Shown: piece by piece, positions 27,368 through 36,883 of the stretch
How positions within the stretch are numbered: position 1 is the stretch's first letter
Layout: each line of letters begins with the position of its first letter
Source: Sphingomonas kyeonggiensis
GTDB taxonomy: Bacteria; Pseudomonadota; Alphaproteobacteria; Sphingomonadales; Sphingomonadaceae
DNA length: 64,000 nt
Assembly: GCF_014196745.1 (NCBI RefSeq)
Contig: NZ_JACIEH010000001.1
Location: forward strand, 124,001 to 188,000
Reading direction: 5' to 3'
Made by a program: the position numbers and the translations under genes
Notes under the pieces: generated by a model
What the model was told of the DNA's origin: nothing
The model's input: only the letters and a program-made list of their open reading frames with translations
Databases searched by the model: none

Positions 27368-30331
27368 TCAGAAGTTTATCGTCGTGCCGAAGAAAATCGT
27401 CCGGCCGAGCGGGTCGTAGATGCCCGGATAGGTATTGCCGTTGCCGAAGGCGGACAGGATGCCCGCGGCGATGGCGGGAGGATCCTTGTCGAGCAGGTTG
27501 TTGACGCCAGCCCGGAACTGGAACCGGTCTGTCACCGAGAAGCCGACGGTGAGGTCGAAATAGTTATAGGCCGGGATCTTGGCGTTCACCACGCTCGGCG
27601 TTCCGGACAGGAACGAATTGCTCGACAGGCTGGATAGCGTCGTGCCGCCATAATAGCGCCAGGCGAGCGAGACCGAGGCGCTTTCCGGCAGCTGCCAGGT
27701 CGTGCGGAGCACATGGCGCCATTCGGGCGAGGGCTGGCCGCAGGTATAGCCGAACTGGCCCTTGCAATCGTAATTGCCGAGGCCCGGCAGCGGCTCGGAG
27801 ACCTGCTCGGCCAGCCAGGTGCCTACCATGTTGAAGCTGAGCTTGCCGAGCGAACCGATGCCCAGCGTGTAATCGGCGGTGACGTCGATGCCCGAGGTCT
27901 TCAGATAGCCAGTGTTGAGCGTGGTCGAGATGACGTAGCCGTCGGTGCCGAAGATCGCGCCCGAGCGCGGATCGCGCTTGAACAGGCTGCAATAATAGGG
28001 ATCGCTGGTGGCGACGCACTGGCTGATCGTCAGCGACGGATCGACGGTGGAGATGTAGTTCTTCACCTTGATGTTGTAGTAATCGACCGACAGCGAGAGG
28101 TTGCGGACGATCCGCGGCGTGATGACCATGCCGAGCGTCCAGGTGTCGCCCTGTTCCGGCTTCAGCGCGAGATTGCCGCCGCCCTGTGCCGAGCAGACGT
28201 CCGACGGGCAGGCGATGATCCGGCCATATTGCGCCGCCGTCACGCCGGTGAGCGCGCAGACGGCCGCGGTTGCGGTCGGGGTCGCGCCGGAGCAGGGATC
28301 CTGCGCCGCGACGTTGCCGATCGAGCGCGAGGCGAACAGCTCGCCGATATTGGGCGCGCGGATCGCGTGGTTGTAGCTGGCGCGCAGGCGCACGTCGCGG
28401 ATCGGCGCCCAGGTCAGCTCGCCCTTGTAGGTGAAGGCGTTGTACTTCGAGCCGAGCCCGGTCGAGTTCTGCTTGTTGGTATAGGACGAGTAGCGCGCGC
28501 CGCCGTTCAGCGTCAGTGCGTGCGCGAAGGGCAGGTTCTGGAGCAGCGGCACTTCGAGCTCGCCGAACCCTTCGACGACGCTGATCGTGCCGTCGGAGTC
28601 CGTCGCGCCGCCCTGTTCCGCGATATCGTCGGCGGTGAAGCGCAGCGTTTCCTTGCGATGCTCGAAGCCGAACGCGACCGCAGCGCCGTTCTCCGCCCAG
28701 GGGCTGCGGATGCCGAAGGTACCAAGATCGCCGTTGACGCTCACATTGTAGATCGTCTGGGTGTTGCGGGCGCCGGTCTTGCTCGGGCTGTAGAGATAGG
28801 AGGCCTGGTCGCCGGTCAGGCCGTTGGCCTGGAACACGTTGATCGGCTTGCAGTCCGGATCGGTGCCGTTGACCACCGAGCGGCAGGTCGGCGTGCCGTT
28901 GACGAGGACGACGTCGAGCGCGCGCTGCGCCTTGGCGTTGTCCACGTTGTTCATATAGGTCTCGTCGTAGCGGACGAGCGAGCGGACAAAGGTCGCGTCG
29001 TAGCTGAAGCCGTGGCCGATATCGCCGCGCAGGCCAGCGGTGTAGCGATAGTCCTTGTGGCGCAGGTCGTCGCGGCGCGGCAGCGTGCCGTTGCCGCCCA
29101 GGCGGTAGCCGATCAGCGTGTCCTGCGTCGCCGCGGTGCCGGCCGCCGTGCCGCATAGCGCCGCCAGCTGGCTCGCGCTCATCAGCGGCTGGTTGCACGG
29201 CAGCGTGAACGGCGTCCCGAGGAACAGTGCCGAAGGCGCCGCCTGCGAGAAGGTATGGTCGTTCATGTACATGAAGCTGCCATAGAGCTCGGCTTCGGGC
29301 GCGAACTTGAACTTGGCGAAGGCGCCGGCGGTGTAGCGTTCGTCCGAGCGCTGGAAATAGTTGGTCGGCGCGTAATTGTACGCATAGGTCGAGTCATAGG
29401 GCACCCAGGTCTTGGTGCCGTCGCGCGAATTGGTCAGGCTCACGCCCTGGTTGGGGCCGCCCAGCGGAGTGAAGCTGCCGAACGGCGTGTTGCTCGATCC
29501 GCCGCAGTTCAGCCGGGTGCCGCGCGCATCGGCGGCCTGCAGCGCGCAGGCCGAGACGTCGCGGCTCGACTGGAGCACGGGATCGGCGTGGCGATAGCCG
29601 CCATAGACGGTGATGTTGCCGCGACCGCCGGCGAAGTTCTTGCCGAACGCCGCGTTGATGTCCTGCTTGCCGCCATCGACCACGCTGGTCGGCGGCACAT
29701 TGTACTTCTGGTTCGCGATGATCGAGCGGACGTCGCGATTGTTGTTGTTGTGCTGGGTGAAGCCGGTCTGGGCATCGAGGCGGAAGCCGTCGAGATGGTC
29801 GCGCAGGATGAAGTTGACGACGCCCGAGAGCGCGTCCGAGCCATAGACCGCCGAGGCGCCGCCGGTCACCACGTCGATCCGCTCGATCAGCGCGGACGGC
29901 ACGAAGTTGATGTCGACCGCCTGCGACGGCAGCATGCGCTGGCCGTTGATCAGGGTCAGCACCCGGTTCGAGCCGAGGTTGCGCAGGTTGATGTTCGCGG
30001 TGCCGTCCGAACCGTTCGAGACATTGTCGTTGGCGTCGGCAGTGAACTGCGGAAGCCGGTTGAGCACGCTCTCGACCGCAGTCGCGCCCTGGTTCCTGAT
30101 TTCTTCACTGCCCACCATCGTCAGCGGGCTGTTGCTCTGCAGGTCGGGGCGGCGGATGCGCGTGCCGGTCACCGTGATCGCGCTGTCCGGCGCGGTGGTT
30201 TCGGTGGTCTCCGGCGCCGCGGCGTCCGGGGTGGTGGCAACCTGGGCGTAAGCGGTGGTCGACAGCAGCGATCCGAGCAGCGCGCTCAATGCCAACCGAC
30301 TGCCGCTCCTGCGATGTGCACGAGTCGTCAT
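27368..30331 (-). CDS. TonB-dependent outer membrane receptor 1
   Basis: A 987-residue receptor with a signal peptide (SRLALSALLGSLLSTTAYAQ). The plug domain follows (ITVTGTRIRRPDLQSNSPLT, then NINLRNLGSNRVLTLINGQR, VDVVTGGASAVYGSDALSG), then a 22-strand-type barrel ending in ...TINF with the terminal Phe used for outer membrane insertion. Its plug motifs (GTRIRR, GSNRVLTLINGQR) are of the GSNRTL/LVLING class that is very common in sphingomonads. Probably imports oligosaccharides or glycopeptides released by the neighbouring enzymes. ATG 30331 is preceded by GGAGAG. An AT-rich palindrome lies 70 bp upstream. Confidence 0.92.
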   Translation of the reverse strand: MTTRAHRRSGSRLALSALLGSLLSTTAYAQVATTPDAAAPETTETTAPDSAITVTGTRIRRPDLQSNSPLTMVGSEEIRNQGATAVESVLNRLPQFTADANDNVSNGSDGTANINLRNLGSNRVLTLINGQRMLPSQAVDINFVPSALIERIDVVTGGASAVYGSDALSGVVNFILRDHLDGFRLDAQTGFTQHNNNNRDVRSIIANQKYNVPPTSVVDGGKQDINAAFGKNFAGGRGNITVYGGYRHADPVLQSSRDVSACALQAADARGTRLNCGGSSNTPFGSFTPLGGPNQGVSLTNSRDGTKTWVPYDSTYAYNYAPTNYFQRSDERYTAGAFAKFKFAPEAELYGSFMYMNDHTFSQAAPSALFLGTPFTLPCNQPLMSASQLAALCGTAAGTAATQDTLIGYRLGGNGTLPRRDDLRHKDYRYTAGLRGDIGHGFSYDATFVRSLVRYDETYMNNVDNAKAQRALDVVLVNGTPTCRSVVNGTDPDCKPINVFQANGLTGDQASYLYSPSKTGARNTQTIYNVSVNGDLGTFGIRSPWAENGAAVAFGFEHRKETLRFTADDIAEQGGATDSDGTISVVEGFGELEVPLLQNLPFAHALTLNGGARYSSYTNKQNSTGLGSKYNAFTYKGELTWAPIRDVRLRASYNHAIRAPNIGELFASRSIGNVAAQDPCSGATPTATAAVCALTGVTAAQYGRIIACPSDVCSAQGGGNLALKPEQGDTWTLGMVITPRIVRNLSLSVDYYNIKVKNYISTVDPSLTISQCVATSDPYYCSLFKRDPRSGAIFGTDGYVISTTLNTGYLKTSGIDVTADYTLGIGSLGKLSFNMVGTWLAEQVSEPLPGLGNYDCKGQFGYTCGQPSPEWRHVLRTTWQLPESASVSLAWRYYGGTTLSSLSSNSFLSGTPSVVNAKIPAYNYFDLTVGFSVTDRFQFRAGVNNLLDKDPPAIAAGILSAFGNGNTYPGIYDPLGRTIFFGTTINF

Positions 30332-30400
30332 GGCCGTCTCTCCAGTCAGAGTTTTAATTTGTGTCTGGATTGCAACATGCGTCGGCCGCGCTGTCAAATA

Positions 30401-30415
30401 TAATATACTATATTA
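30401..30415. promoter_or_regulatory. AT-rich palindrome G upstream of TonB receptor 1 (possible variant operator)
   Basis: TAATATACTATATTA is a perfect palindrome around one central base, like operator A in layout, and contains TATACTATAT. It lacks the GC-containing part of the core, so membership of the GTATAC regulon is less certain; it could also overlap the -10 region of the receptor promoter. Confidence 0.45.
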
Positions 30416-30477
30416 AATCCGATCGTGGAAACCTGTGTCCTTGCTGCCGCACTCGGGGAGGGAGAGCGGCGTGTCAC

Positions 30478-30489
30478 GGGGGGGGGGGG
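30478..30489. repeat. Run of twelve G residues
   Basis: An uninterrupted 12-G tract on the plus strand in the 225-bp gap between TonB receptor 1 (start 30331) and receptor 2 (stop 30557). It lies ~150 bp upstream of receptor 1 and next to the receptor 2 terminator. Confidence 0.9.
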
Positions 30490-30496
30490 CTGCCCG

Positions 30497-30531
30497 CAAA
30501 AGAAAACGGGCCGCGGCATGGCCGCGACCCG
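30497..30531 (-). terminator. Rho-independent terminator of TonB-dependent receptor 2
   Basis: Stem between 30507 and 30531 (CGGGCCGCGGC / GCCGCGACCCG, 3-nt loop, one mismatch). On the minus strand it is followed by TTTTCTTTTG. It lies 26 bp after the receptor stop. Confidence 0.88.
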
Positions 30532-30556
30532 TCGAAGTTGACCCCAGGAAGGGATT

Positions 30557-33355
30557 TTAGAAGCGGAAGCGTGCGCTCGTCTGGATGGTGCGTGCCTGCT
30601 GGCGAACACCGGTCGGGAACGACTGGAAGGCGCCGAAATAGGTGTTGGCGTTGTTGTGCAGCAGGTTGGTCGCCTCGACGCTGAACGTGACGAACTTGAA
30701 CGGCGTGTAGTTGATCGCCGCATCGAGCCGCGAGGTTTCGCGCATGTAGACCGAATAGGCCGGGTTCACATAGTCGGCGTAGGTCTTGTACTTCGAGCGA
30801 TAATTGTAGGCCACGCGGGCGCTGAACACCGGCGTGTCGTAGTAGAGAGCGACGTTCCCCGAATATTTCGAGGTGTACGGCGCGTCGAAGACGCCCGGCA
30901 CATCGGGGGTGCTGCCGTCCTTGTAGAGCTCGAGCCGGCCCTCCGGGATGTAGGTGAAGTTCACGTTCATGCCGAAATGCTTCGCGAAGCCGGGCAGGAA
31001 ATCGAAGAAGGTGTTCGCCTGGGCCTCGATGCCGAAGATCTTGCCGGGGCCCGCGTTGCGCGGCTTGCCGACGATGTACAGGCCGTCGGCGGCGAGCGGA
31101 TTGGGGGCCAGCCCGGGAACCGCCTCACGCAGCTCGGTATAGTACATGAAGCCGGTCTGGTTCTTCAGGAACGTGCCCAGCGAGATCAGGCCGCCCTTGC
31201 CGAAATAATATTCGAGCGAGGCGTCGTAATTGTCTTCCTGGACAGGCTTGAGGTCGGGATTGCCCGCATAGATCCGGCCCGAAGTCGTCGCGTCGAGGAT
31301 GTTGATCGCCGAGCGCATGTCGTAGAACTGCGGGCGCGAGACGTTGTGCGTGTAGGATAGGCGCAGCTGGAGCTTCGGCGTGAAGTGCAGGATCGCCGTG
31401 GCGCTGGGCAACAGGTCGGTATAGTTCGCCTTGCTGCCGGTCGGCGAATAGGCGACCCCCTGGCCGTAGTCGGGCGTACCGTTGGGCAGGAAGGCCTTCC
31501 AGCTGGAGCGCTGGCTCACCGCCGAACCCCAGGTGTTCACATAGCGCAGGCCGATCGTGCCATCGATCGGGAAGGACAGGTCGAAGGCGTAGTTGAGCTG
31601 GCCATAGGCCGCGAAGGTGCGCTCCGTCTCCGCGAAGCTCTCGCCAGGATCGGTGGTGACCGGCTCGGGCGTGGTCCAGTTGCGGCCCGTGAGGTCGGCG
31701 CCGTTGCCGATGAGATACTTCCGCATCGCATCGAAGTTATCGTACAGGCTGGCACCGCCGAGATGATACCAGGTCGGCGCGCCCGAGATTTCCGGGGTGG
31801 TGGAATCGACGCCGATCCCGGTCGCCGCGCCCACCGCGTTCATCGTCGGCGCCGTCGCGGTGGTGAAGAAGAAGGCGTCACGATAGCCATAGTCGCGATA
31901 CGCCGTACGCTTGGTGAAGCGCGTACCGAACTGGGCGGAACGCAGCAGGCCCGTGGTGCTGGTCTCCACCGTGATGTCGACGTTCGACGCGAACAGCGTG
32001 TCGTTGTTGTCGCCGCGCTGGTCGTGGACCTGGTAGAGCTTGTAGGCGGCCGGGTCGTTCATGTTGACCCCGGGGAAGGTGACGAAGGGGCCGCCGCCGG
32101 GGATGTTGGGCGAGTTGAAATCGACATTCGCCACGGTGCCGCCCGAGAAGCGATACTGGCTCTGGGTGAAATATTCGTGCCGGTTGGTCCAGTTGTACTG
32201 GGCGCCGAAATTGATCTGCACCTTGTCCGAGCGCCAGTGTGTCTCGAAATTGGTGTTGTAGGTGTCGGAATCCGCCTTGATGTAGAGGTTGAGCGGTCCG
32301 CCCGGTACGCCCTGGGCGCCGGTGTTGTTGATCGTCACCGAACGGATCGTCCCGTCCGAGTTGGTGACCAGGTTGGTGAACGTGCCCTGATCGTTGTTGG
32401 TCTGGATGCGCAGATTGTTCCGCTCATCGATCGACTTGGCGCCGAGGTACGAGCCTTCGAGCACGAAATCGAGATGCTCGTTCGCGCGCCACTGCCACGA
32501 GGCGTTCAGCGACGGCCGCTCGATCGATCCCTCTTCGACGCCATAGTTGATGGCGTAGGGGATGATCGTGTTCCGCTTGTCGACGGGGAGTGCCAGGTTC
32601 GAGGGGCTACCCAGGAAGAAGCCGATCTGCTGCGGCGATTCGCTGACGACGTAATTCTCGAAATAGTTGTTCTTCGTGTACGACCCGTTGAGCAGGAAGC
32701 CCATCTCGCCGATGCCGGTATCGAAGCGCGCCGCCAGCAACAGGCTGGCATAGGGGCTCTTGGTGTCGCCGAGATCCGAGAAGGTCTCGCGGAAGCTGCC
32801 GGCGACGGTCAGGCCCTTCTGGAGGTCCAACGGGCGGCGAAGCTCGACATTGACGGTGCCGGCGATGCCGCCCTCGATCTGGTCGGCGCTGCGCGTCTTG
32901 TAGACTTCGACCGACTTGAGCAGCTCGGCCGGAATGTCCGAGAGGTTGAGCGAGCGCGATCCTGCCGAGCTCGCCTCGGTGCCGTTGATCGTGGTCTGGA
33001 CGTCGGACAGGCCGCGGATCGTGACGGACGAGCCTTCGCCGTGCGCGCGGTCGATCTGGACGCCGGGAACGCGGGCCAGCGCTTCGGGCACGTTGTTGTC
33101 GGGCAGCTTGCCGACGTCCTCGGCCACGACCGCGTCCACGATCTGCTTCGACTTGCGCTTCTTGTTGTTGGCGGAATTGACGCTGCCGCGAATGCCGGTG
33201 ACGATGATTTGATCGGCCTTCTCGGCCGATTGCTTCTCCTGCTGCTCGGCCTCCTGAGCCCATGCCTGGGTCGCGCCCAGGGCAGTCAGGGAAACGGTTG
33301 CGAAGGCGATTGCCTTGGCGGCGGTGAAGCAGGTCTTACGTGTTTTCAGTCCCAT
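30557..33355 (-). CDS. TonB-dependent outer membrane receptor 2 (TIGR01782-like)
   Basis: A 932-residue receptor with a long signal peptide (AIAFATVSLTALGATQAWAQ). TonB-box/plug start IIVTGIRGSVNSANNKKR, then VDAVVAEDVGKLPDNNVPEA and NGTEASSAGSRSLNLSDIPA; these plug motifs mark the Xanthomonas/Caulobacter-type carbohydrate receptors. The barrel ends in SARFRF. It is transcribed alone, leftwards, with operator E 46 bp upstream of ATG and a terminator behind it. Its substrate is unknown; an arabino- or galacto-oligosaccharide or glycopeptide is inferred from position. Confidence 0.92.
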   Translation of the reverse strand: MGLKTRKTCFTAAKAIAFATVSLTALGATQAWAQEAEQQEKQSAEKADQIIVTGIRGSVNSANNKKRKSKQIVDAVVAEDVGKLPDNNVPEALARVPGVQIDRAHGEGSSVTIRGLSDVQTTINGTEASSAGSRSLNLSDIPAELLKSVEVYKTRSADQIEGGIAGTVNVELRRPLDLQKGLTVAGSFRETFSDLGDTKSPYASLLLAARFDTGIGEMGFLLNGSYTKNNYFENYVVSESPQQIGFFLGSPSNLALPVDKRNTIIPYAINYGVEEGSIERPSLNASWQWRANEHLDFVLEGSYLGAKSIDERNNLRIQTNNDQGTFTNLVTNSDGTIRSVTINNTGAQGVPGGPLNLYIKADSDTYNTNFETHWRSDKVQINFGAQYNWTNRHEYFTQSQYRFSGGTVANVDFNSPNIPGGGPFVTFPGVNMNDPAAYKLYQVHDQRGDNNDTLFASNVDITVETSTTGLLRSAQFGTRFTKRTAYRDYGYRDAFFFTTATAPTMNAVGAATGIGVDSTTPEISGAPTWYHLGGASLYDNFDAMRKYLIGNGADLTGRNWTTPEPVTTDPGESFAETERTFAAYGQLNYAFDLSFPIDGTIGLRYVNTWGSAVSQRSSWKAFLPNGTPDYGQGVAYSPTGSKANYTDLLPSATAILHFTPKLQLRLSYTHNVSRPQFYDMRSAINILDATTSGRIYAGNPDLKPVQEDNYDASLEYYFGKGGLISLGTFLKNQTGFMYYTELREAVPGLAPNPLAADGLYIVGKPRNAGPGKIFGIEAQANTFFDFLPGFAKHFGMNVNFTYIPEGRLELYKDGSTPDVPGVFDAPYTSKYSGNVALYYDTPVFSARVAYNYRSKYKTYADYVNPAYSVYMRETSRLDAAINYTPFKFVTFSVEATNLLHNNANTYFGAFQSFPTGVRQQARTIQTSARFRF

Positions 33356-33400
33356 GGTTACTCCCCCCAGATCGTGCCTTGTTCGAACACCTCACTGTAT

Positions 33401-33416
33401 GATCGTATACGGTATC
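33401..33416. promoter_or_regulatory. Palindromic operator E upstream of TonB receptor 2
   Basis: GATCGTATACGGTATC: imperfect palindrome with the GTATAC core. TATACGGTAT is identical to the reverse strand of operator A, 26.7 kb away. Confidence 0.65.
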
Positions 33417-33780
33417 TAGACGGACCAGCCTGTCAAGGAAAAGAAACATATCGGTTTTAACGGCTTGCGGCCCGGCAGGCACGGTTCGTCGCGTGTGCAG
33501 TGCAGCAATTCGCGGCGAAGGCCCAGGCGAAGCACCGAATCGGTTTGATGTCGAAGGGCTGCCGGGCGTGCGGTTGAAAAGCGGGCAGGGCGCATTCGGG
33601 CGCCAGCGCCGGAGCCTCGTATCGCTACCGTCCAGATGCCGCCTGGGCTGTCCCGGTCCGGCGATCCCTTGCGCCTGCGACACGCGCGAAGCGCGAGCCG
33701 CTTCTTCCGCGGGCCATCCCGGCCAGGCGCGATGGCTAAAGCCTCTAGACAGCCCGTCCGCTGGTGATAGTCTATTCCGT
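33417..33780. other. Gene-free spacer between divergent TonB receptors 2 and 3
   Basis: Together with the two flanking operators this is a 471-bp intergenic region (33356-33826). Open frames through it lack ribosome-binding sites and show no recognisable protein features. Apart from the operators at its ends I see nothing specific. Confidence 0.6.
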
Positions 33781-33793
33781 ATATCGTATACCA
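33781..33793. promoter_or_regulatory. Palindromic operator F upstream of TonB receptor 3
   Basis: ATATCGTATACCA, with a second partial copy (CCGTATAT) abutting it from 33778. It ends 34 bp before the receptor start. Confidence 0.6.
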
Positions 33794-33826
33794 CAACGGT
33801 GGCGATATGCATTGGAGGGGGACGAT

Positions 33827-36800
33827 ATGATCCAGAAGTTCAATTCATTATCCGGTGTAAGCGCGCTTGCTTTCGTCCTGGCAAGCGCGAGCATCCCTGC
33901 CGCTTCGGCGCAGACCGGAGCTTCGGCCGATACGGGAGCGGCCGTCGCGCAGGACCAGGAAGGGCAGTCGGCTGCGGCCGAGGAAGAGGCCCGCGAGGAC
34001 AAGGGTATCGTCGTCACCGGCACGCGCATCCGCCACAAGGGTGCCGCGAGTGCCACGCCGACCACGGTGATCTCGGCCGAGACGATCCGCAATTCGGGCA
34101 GCCGGCAGATCGCCGATCTCGTCAACCAGATGCCGGCGCTGGTGATCAGCCAGAGCGACCAGACCTCTAACGCCAATCGCGACAAGGATTCGCTCGACAG
34201 CGGCCATCCCGGGCTCAACCTGCTCGATCTGCGCGGCCTGGGCAGCAAGCGCACGCTCGTGCTGATCAATGGCCGCCGCCACGTGCCGGGCGCGCCGGGC
34301 ACGTCGGGCGTCGACATCAGCACCATCCCCAACGGCCTGGTCGAGCGCGTCGAGATCATCACCGGCGGCGCTTCGGCCCAATATGGCGCGGACGCGGTTG
34401 CCGGCGTCGCCAACTTCATCCTGAAGAAGGACTTCAAGGGCCTCGAGGCCAAGGTGAGCTACACCAACTCCACCTATGGCGACACGCCGGGCTATGACGC
34501 GGACGTCCTGTGGGGCACCAACTTCAACGAGAACCGGGGCAACGTCACCCTGTTCGCCTATTACGGCCAGTCGAACGGCGTCGTCGGCGGCCAGGACCGT
34601 CCCTCGACCCGCTACGGCAATCCCTGGTGGTATCGCCCGGCCGGCACCAGGATCAACACGATCCTCGATGACCGGCACAGCTTCAGCTATTCGCCCCGCG
34701 CGGTCGTGCTGCTCGGCTCGAAGCCCTATGTGTTCAACGACGACGGCACGATGCGCGCGCCGCGGCTGGGCTCGGCGGGCATCCTGCCCAACTCGCTCGA
34801 CCTCACGCTGAACTCGGTCGTCGGCAGCCTGGAGACCAACAGCGGATCTGAGTTCGGCGGCCGGTACGACAATTGGCTGCTGTCGGTGCCGAACGAGCGG
34901 TTCATCACCCATGGCACCTTCGGCTACCAGCTCACCGACGGCATCCGCTTCTTCCTCGAGGCGGACTATGCGACCAACAAGTCGCACGGCGAATACGGCC
35001 TGTGGTACGAAGGCGGCGGCAACAAGATCTGGGACGGCAACCCGTTCATCACGGCGGAGATGATCGCGGCCAATGGCGGCCAGCCCTTCGGCGCCAACGG
35101 ACTGACGTTCGTCCGCCAATATCCCGAACTGGGCAAGTCGCGCTCCGATTATCAGCGCAAGATGTACCAGGTCGTCACCGGCTTCGAAGGCGAGCTGCCG
35201 GGCCTGTTCTTCGGGCATGACTGGTCGTGGGAGACGCATTTCTCCTATGGCAAGACCACCGAGACGATCCAGGATCGCAACAACACCTCGAACGAGCGCT
35301 ACATGCGCGCGCTCGACGCGGTGGCGGGCCCGGGCGGCGCGCCGATCTGCGCGGTCAATGCCGATGCCGATCCGACCAACGACGATCCGCGCTGCGTGGC
35401 GCTCAATCCGTTCAAGCCGCTCACCAGTGCGGTGAAGAACTATCTCCAGTACGACACCAGCAAGTCCTCGACCTCGCTCGAGCAATATGTGGTGTCGGGT
35501 TACGTCACCGGCGGCCTGTTCAACCTGCCCGGCGGCGAGGTCCAGGTGGCGCTCGGCGCGGAATATCGCAGCGAGGCCAACAATATCGGTGCGCGGGCCG
35601 AATATGACCCGAACAACCCCGCCTACGTGGCGGATTACGGCGTGGTCGAGAACCCGCTCAAGGGCCGGATCGACGTCAGCGAGATCTTCGGCGAGCTGAG
35701 CGTGCCGTTGCTCAAGGACCTGCCGCTTATCCACCGCCTGTCGGTGGAGAGCGCGGTGCGGATCGCGGACTATTCCACCGCGGGCAAGACCACGGCGGAG
35801 AAGTACGGCGTGCAATGGGCGCCCGTGCCGGACCTGCGCTTCCGCGCGACCTATGGCACCGCGGTGCGCGCGCCGAACATCAGCGAGGTGTTCACCGCCT
35901 CGTCGATCAGCGGCCAGTGGCTCAGCGATCCGTGCAACTATTACAACCTGCCGAACCGTGCGGACAAAACCCAGTACACCGCCGCCAATTGCGCCGCGGT
36001 GATGCCGGTGAACAAGAACGATTACTGGCTCTATCTGGACGTCATCAAGAAGGGCAATCCCGAGCTGAACGTCGAGAAGGCGAAGACGCTCACGCTGGGC
36101 GCCGTGTTCCAGCCGACCTTCCTCAAGAACTTCACGCTGACGGTGGACTATTACCGCATCCGGATGCGCGACGTGATCTCGTCGGTCGAGCCGCAGACGA
36201 TCATCAACAAGTGCATGGACGCACCGACGCTCAACAACCCCTATTGCGCGCTCGTCGTTCGCGATCCGGTGACGCACAACCTCCTCTCGGTGGTGAAGCA
36301 GAACATCAACCTGTCGCAGCGCCGCACCAGCGGCGTCGACGTGGAGGTGGATTACTCCTTCGATCTGGCGGATCTCGGTCTCGGCAGCGGCCGGGTAGGC
36401 ATCAACAGCGTCTTCTCCCGCCTGATCGAGAACAAGTACACACCGGACCCGGAGAATCCCGACAACGTCACCGACACCTTCGGCGTGTTCGGCTTCCCCG
36501 AGCTCAAGGGCCGGGCCTCGCTCACCTATGCCAAGGACAAGCTGTGGGTCGGCTGGACCGCGCGCTACTTCTCGGGGATGAAGCAGACCACCACGATCAC
36601 CGAGGAGCTCTATCGGCCGTACAAGACGCCCGCGATCTTCTACCACGATCTGAGCGTATCCTATCAGCTCCGGAAGAACATCTCGATCGGCGGCGGCTTC
36701 AGCAACATCTTCAACACCCAGCCGCCGCGCTATCCGGGTGCCGAGGCGGGCGGTGCCTATTTCGGGGACGAGGGCTGGCAGGCCGGCGTCTATGACGTGA

Positions 36801-36841
36801 TGGGCCGCACCGGCTTCATCAACCTGCGCTTCACGCGCTGA
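33827..36841 (+). CDS. TonB-dependent outer membrane receptor 3
   Basis: A 1004-residue receptor. Signal peptide ALAFVLASASIPAASAQ; plug motifs IVVTGTRIRHKGAASATPTT, NLLDLRGLGSKRTLVLINGR, VEIITGGASAQYGADAVAG; then a long barrel with paired cysteines in extracellular-loop-like segments (ICAVNADADPTNDDPRCVAL; WLSDPCNYYNLP ... ANCAAV). It ends NLRFTR, without a C-terminal Phe. ATG 33827 follows GGAGGGG; an in-frame start at 33764 lies upstream of operator F and is rejected. Divergent from receptor 2. Substrate unknown; third receptor of the locus. Confidence 0.92.
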   Translation: MIQKFNSLSGVSALAFVLASASIPAASAQTGASADTGAAVAQDQEGQSAAAEEEAREDKGIVVTGTRIRHKGAASATPTTVISAETIRNSGSRQIADLVNQMPALVISQSDQTSNANRDKDSLDSGHPGLNLLDLRGLGSKRTLVLINGRRHVPGAPGTSGVDISTIPNGLVERVEIITGGASAQYGADAVAGVANFILKKDFKGLEAKVSYTNSTYGDTPGYDADVLWGTNFNENRGNVTLFAYYGQSNGVVGGQDRPSTRYGNPWWYRPAGTRINTILDDRHSFSYSPRAVVLLGSKPYVFNDDGTMRAPRLGSAGILPNSLDLTLNSVVGSLETNSGSEFGGRYDNWLLSVPNERFITHGTFGYQLTDGIRFFLEADYATNKSHGEYGLWYEGGGNKIWDGNPFITAEMIAANGGQPFGANGLTFVRQYPELGKSRSDYQRKMYQVVTGFEGELPGLFFGHDWSWETHFSYGKTTETIQDRNNTSNERYMRALDAVAGPGGAPICAVNADADPTNDDPRCVALNPFKPLTSAVKNYLQYDTSKSSTSLEQYVVSGYVTGGLFNLPGGEVQVALGAEYRSEANNIGARAEYDPNNPAYVADYGVVENPLKGRIDVSEIFGELSVPLLKDLPLIHRLSVESAVRIADYSTAGKTTAEKYGVQWAPVPDLRFRATYGTAVRAPNISEVFTASSISGQWLSDPCNYYNLPNRADKTQYTAANCAAVMPVNKNDYWLYLDVIKKGNPELNVEKAKTLTLGAVFQPTFLKNFTLTVDYYRIRMRDVISSVEPQTIINKCMDAPTLNNPYCALVVRDPVTHNLLSVVKQNINLSQRRTSGVDVEVDYSFDLADLGLGSGRVGINSVFSRLIENKYTPDPENPDNVTDTFGVFGFPELKGRASLTYAKDKLWVGWTARYFSGMKQTTTITEELYRPYKTPAIFYHDLSVSYQLRKNISIGGGFSNIFNTQPPRYPGAEAGGAYFGDEGWQAGVYDVMGRTGFINLRFTR

Positions 36842-36842
36842 C

Positions 36843-36870
36843 TAAAATCCTCCCCCTGCCGGGGGAGGAT
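36843..36870 (-). terminator. Rho-independent terminator for the MCP-like gene (possibly bidirectional)
   Basis: Perfect 10-bp stem ATCCTCCCCC / GGGGGAGGAT (36847-36856 with 36861-36870), 4-nt loop. On the minus strand it is followed by TTTAG. It sits between the convergent receptor 3 and MCP-like genes. Confidence 0.82.
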
Positions 36871-36883
36871 CGAAGTCCGTCTA

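Noticed and set aside
33848..36646. Long minus-strand open frame opposite TonB receptor 3
   Set aside because: Antisense shadow; the receptor on the plus strand has a signal peptide, plug and barrel motifs, while the antisense product is unrecognisable.
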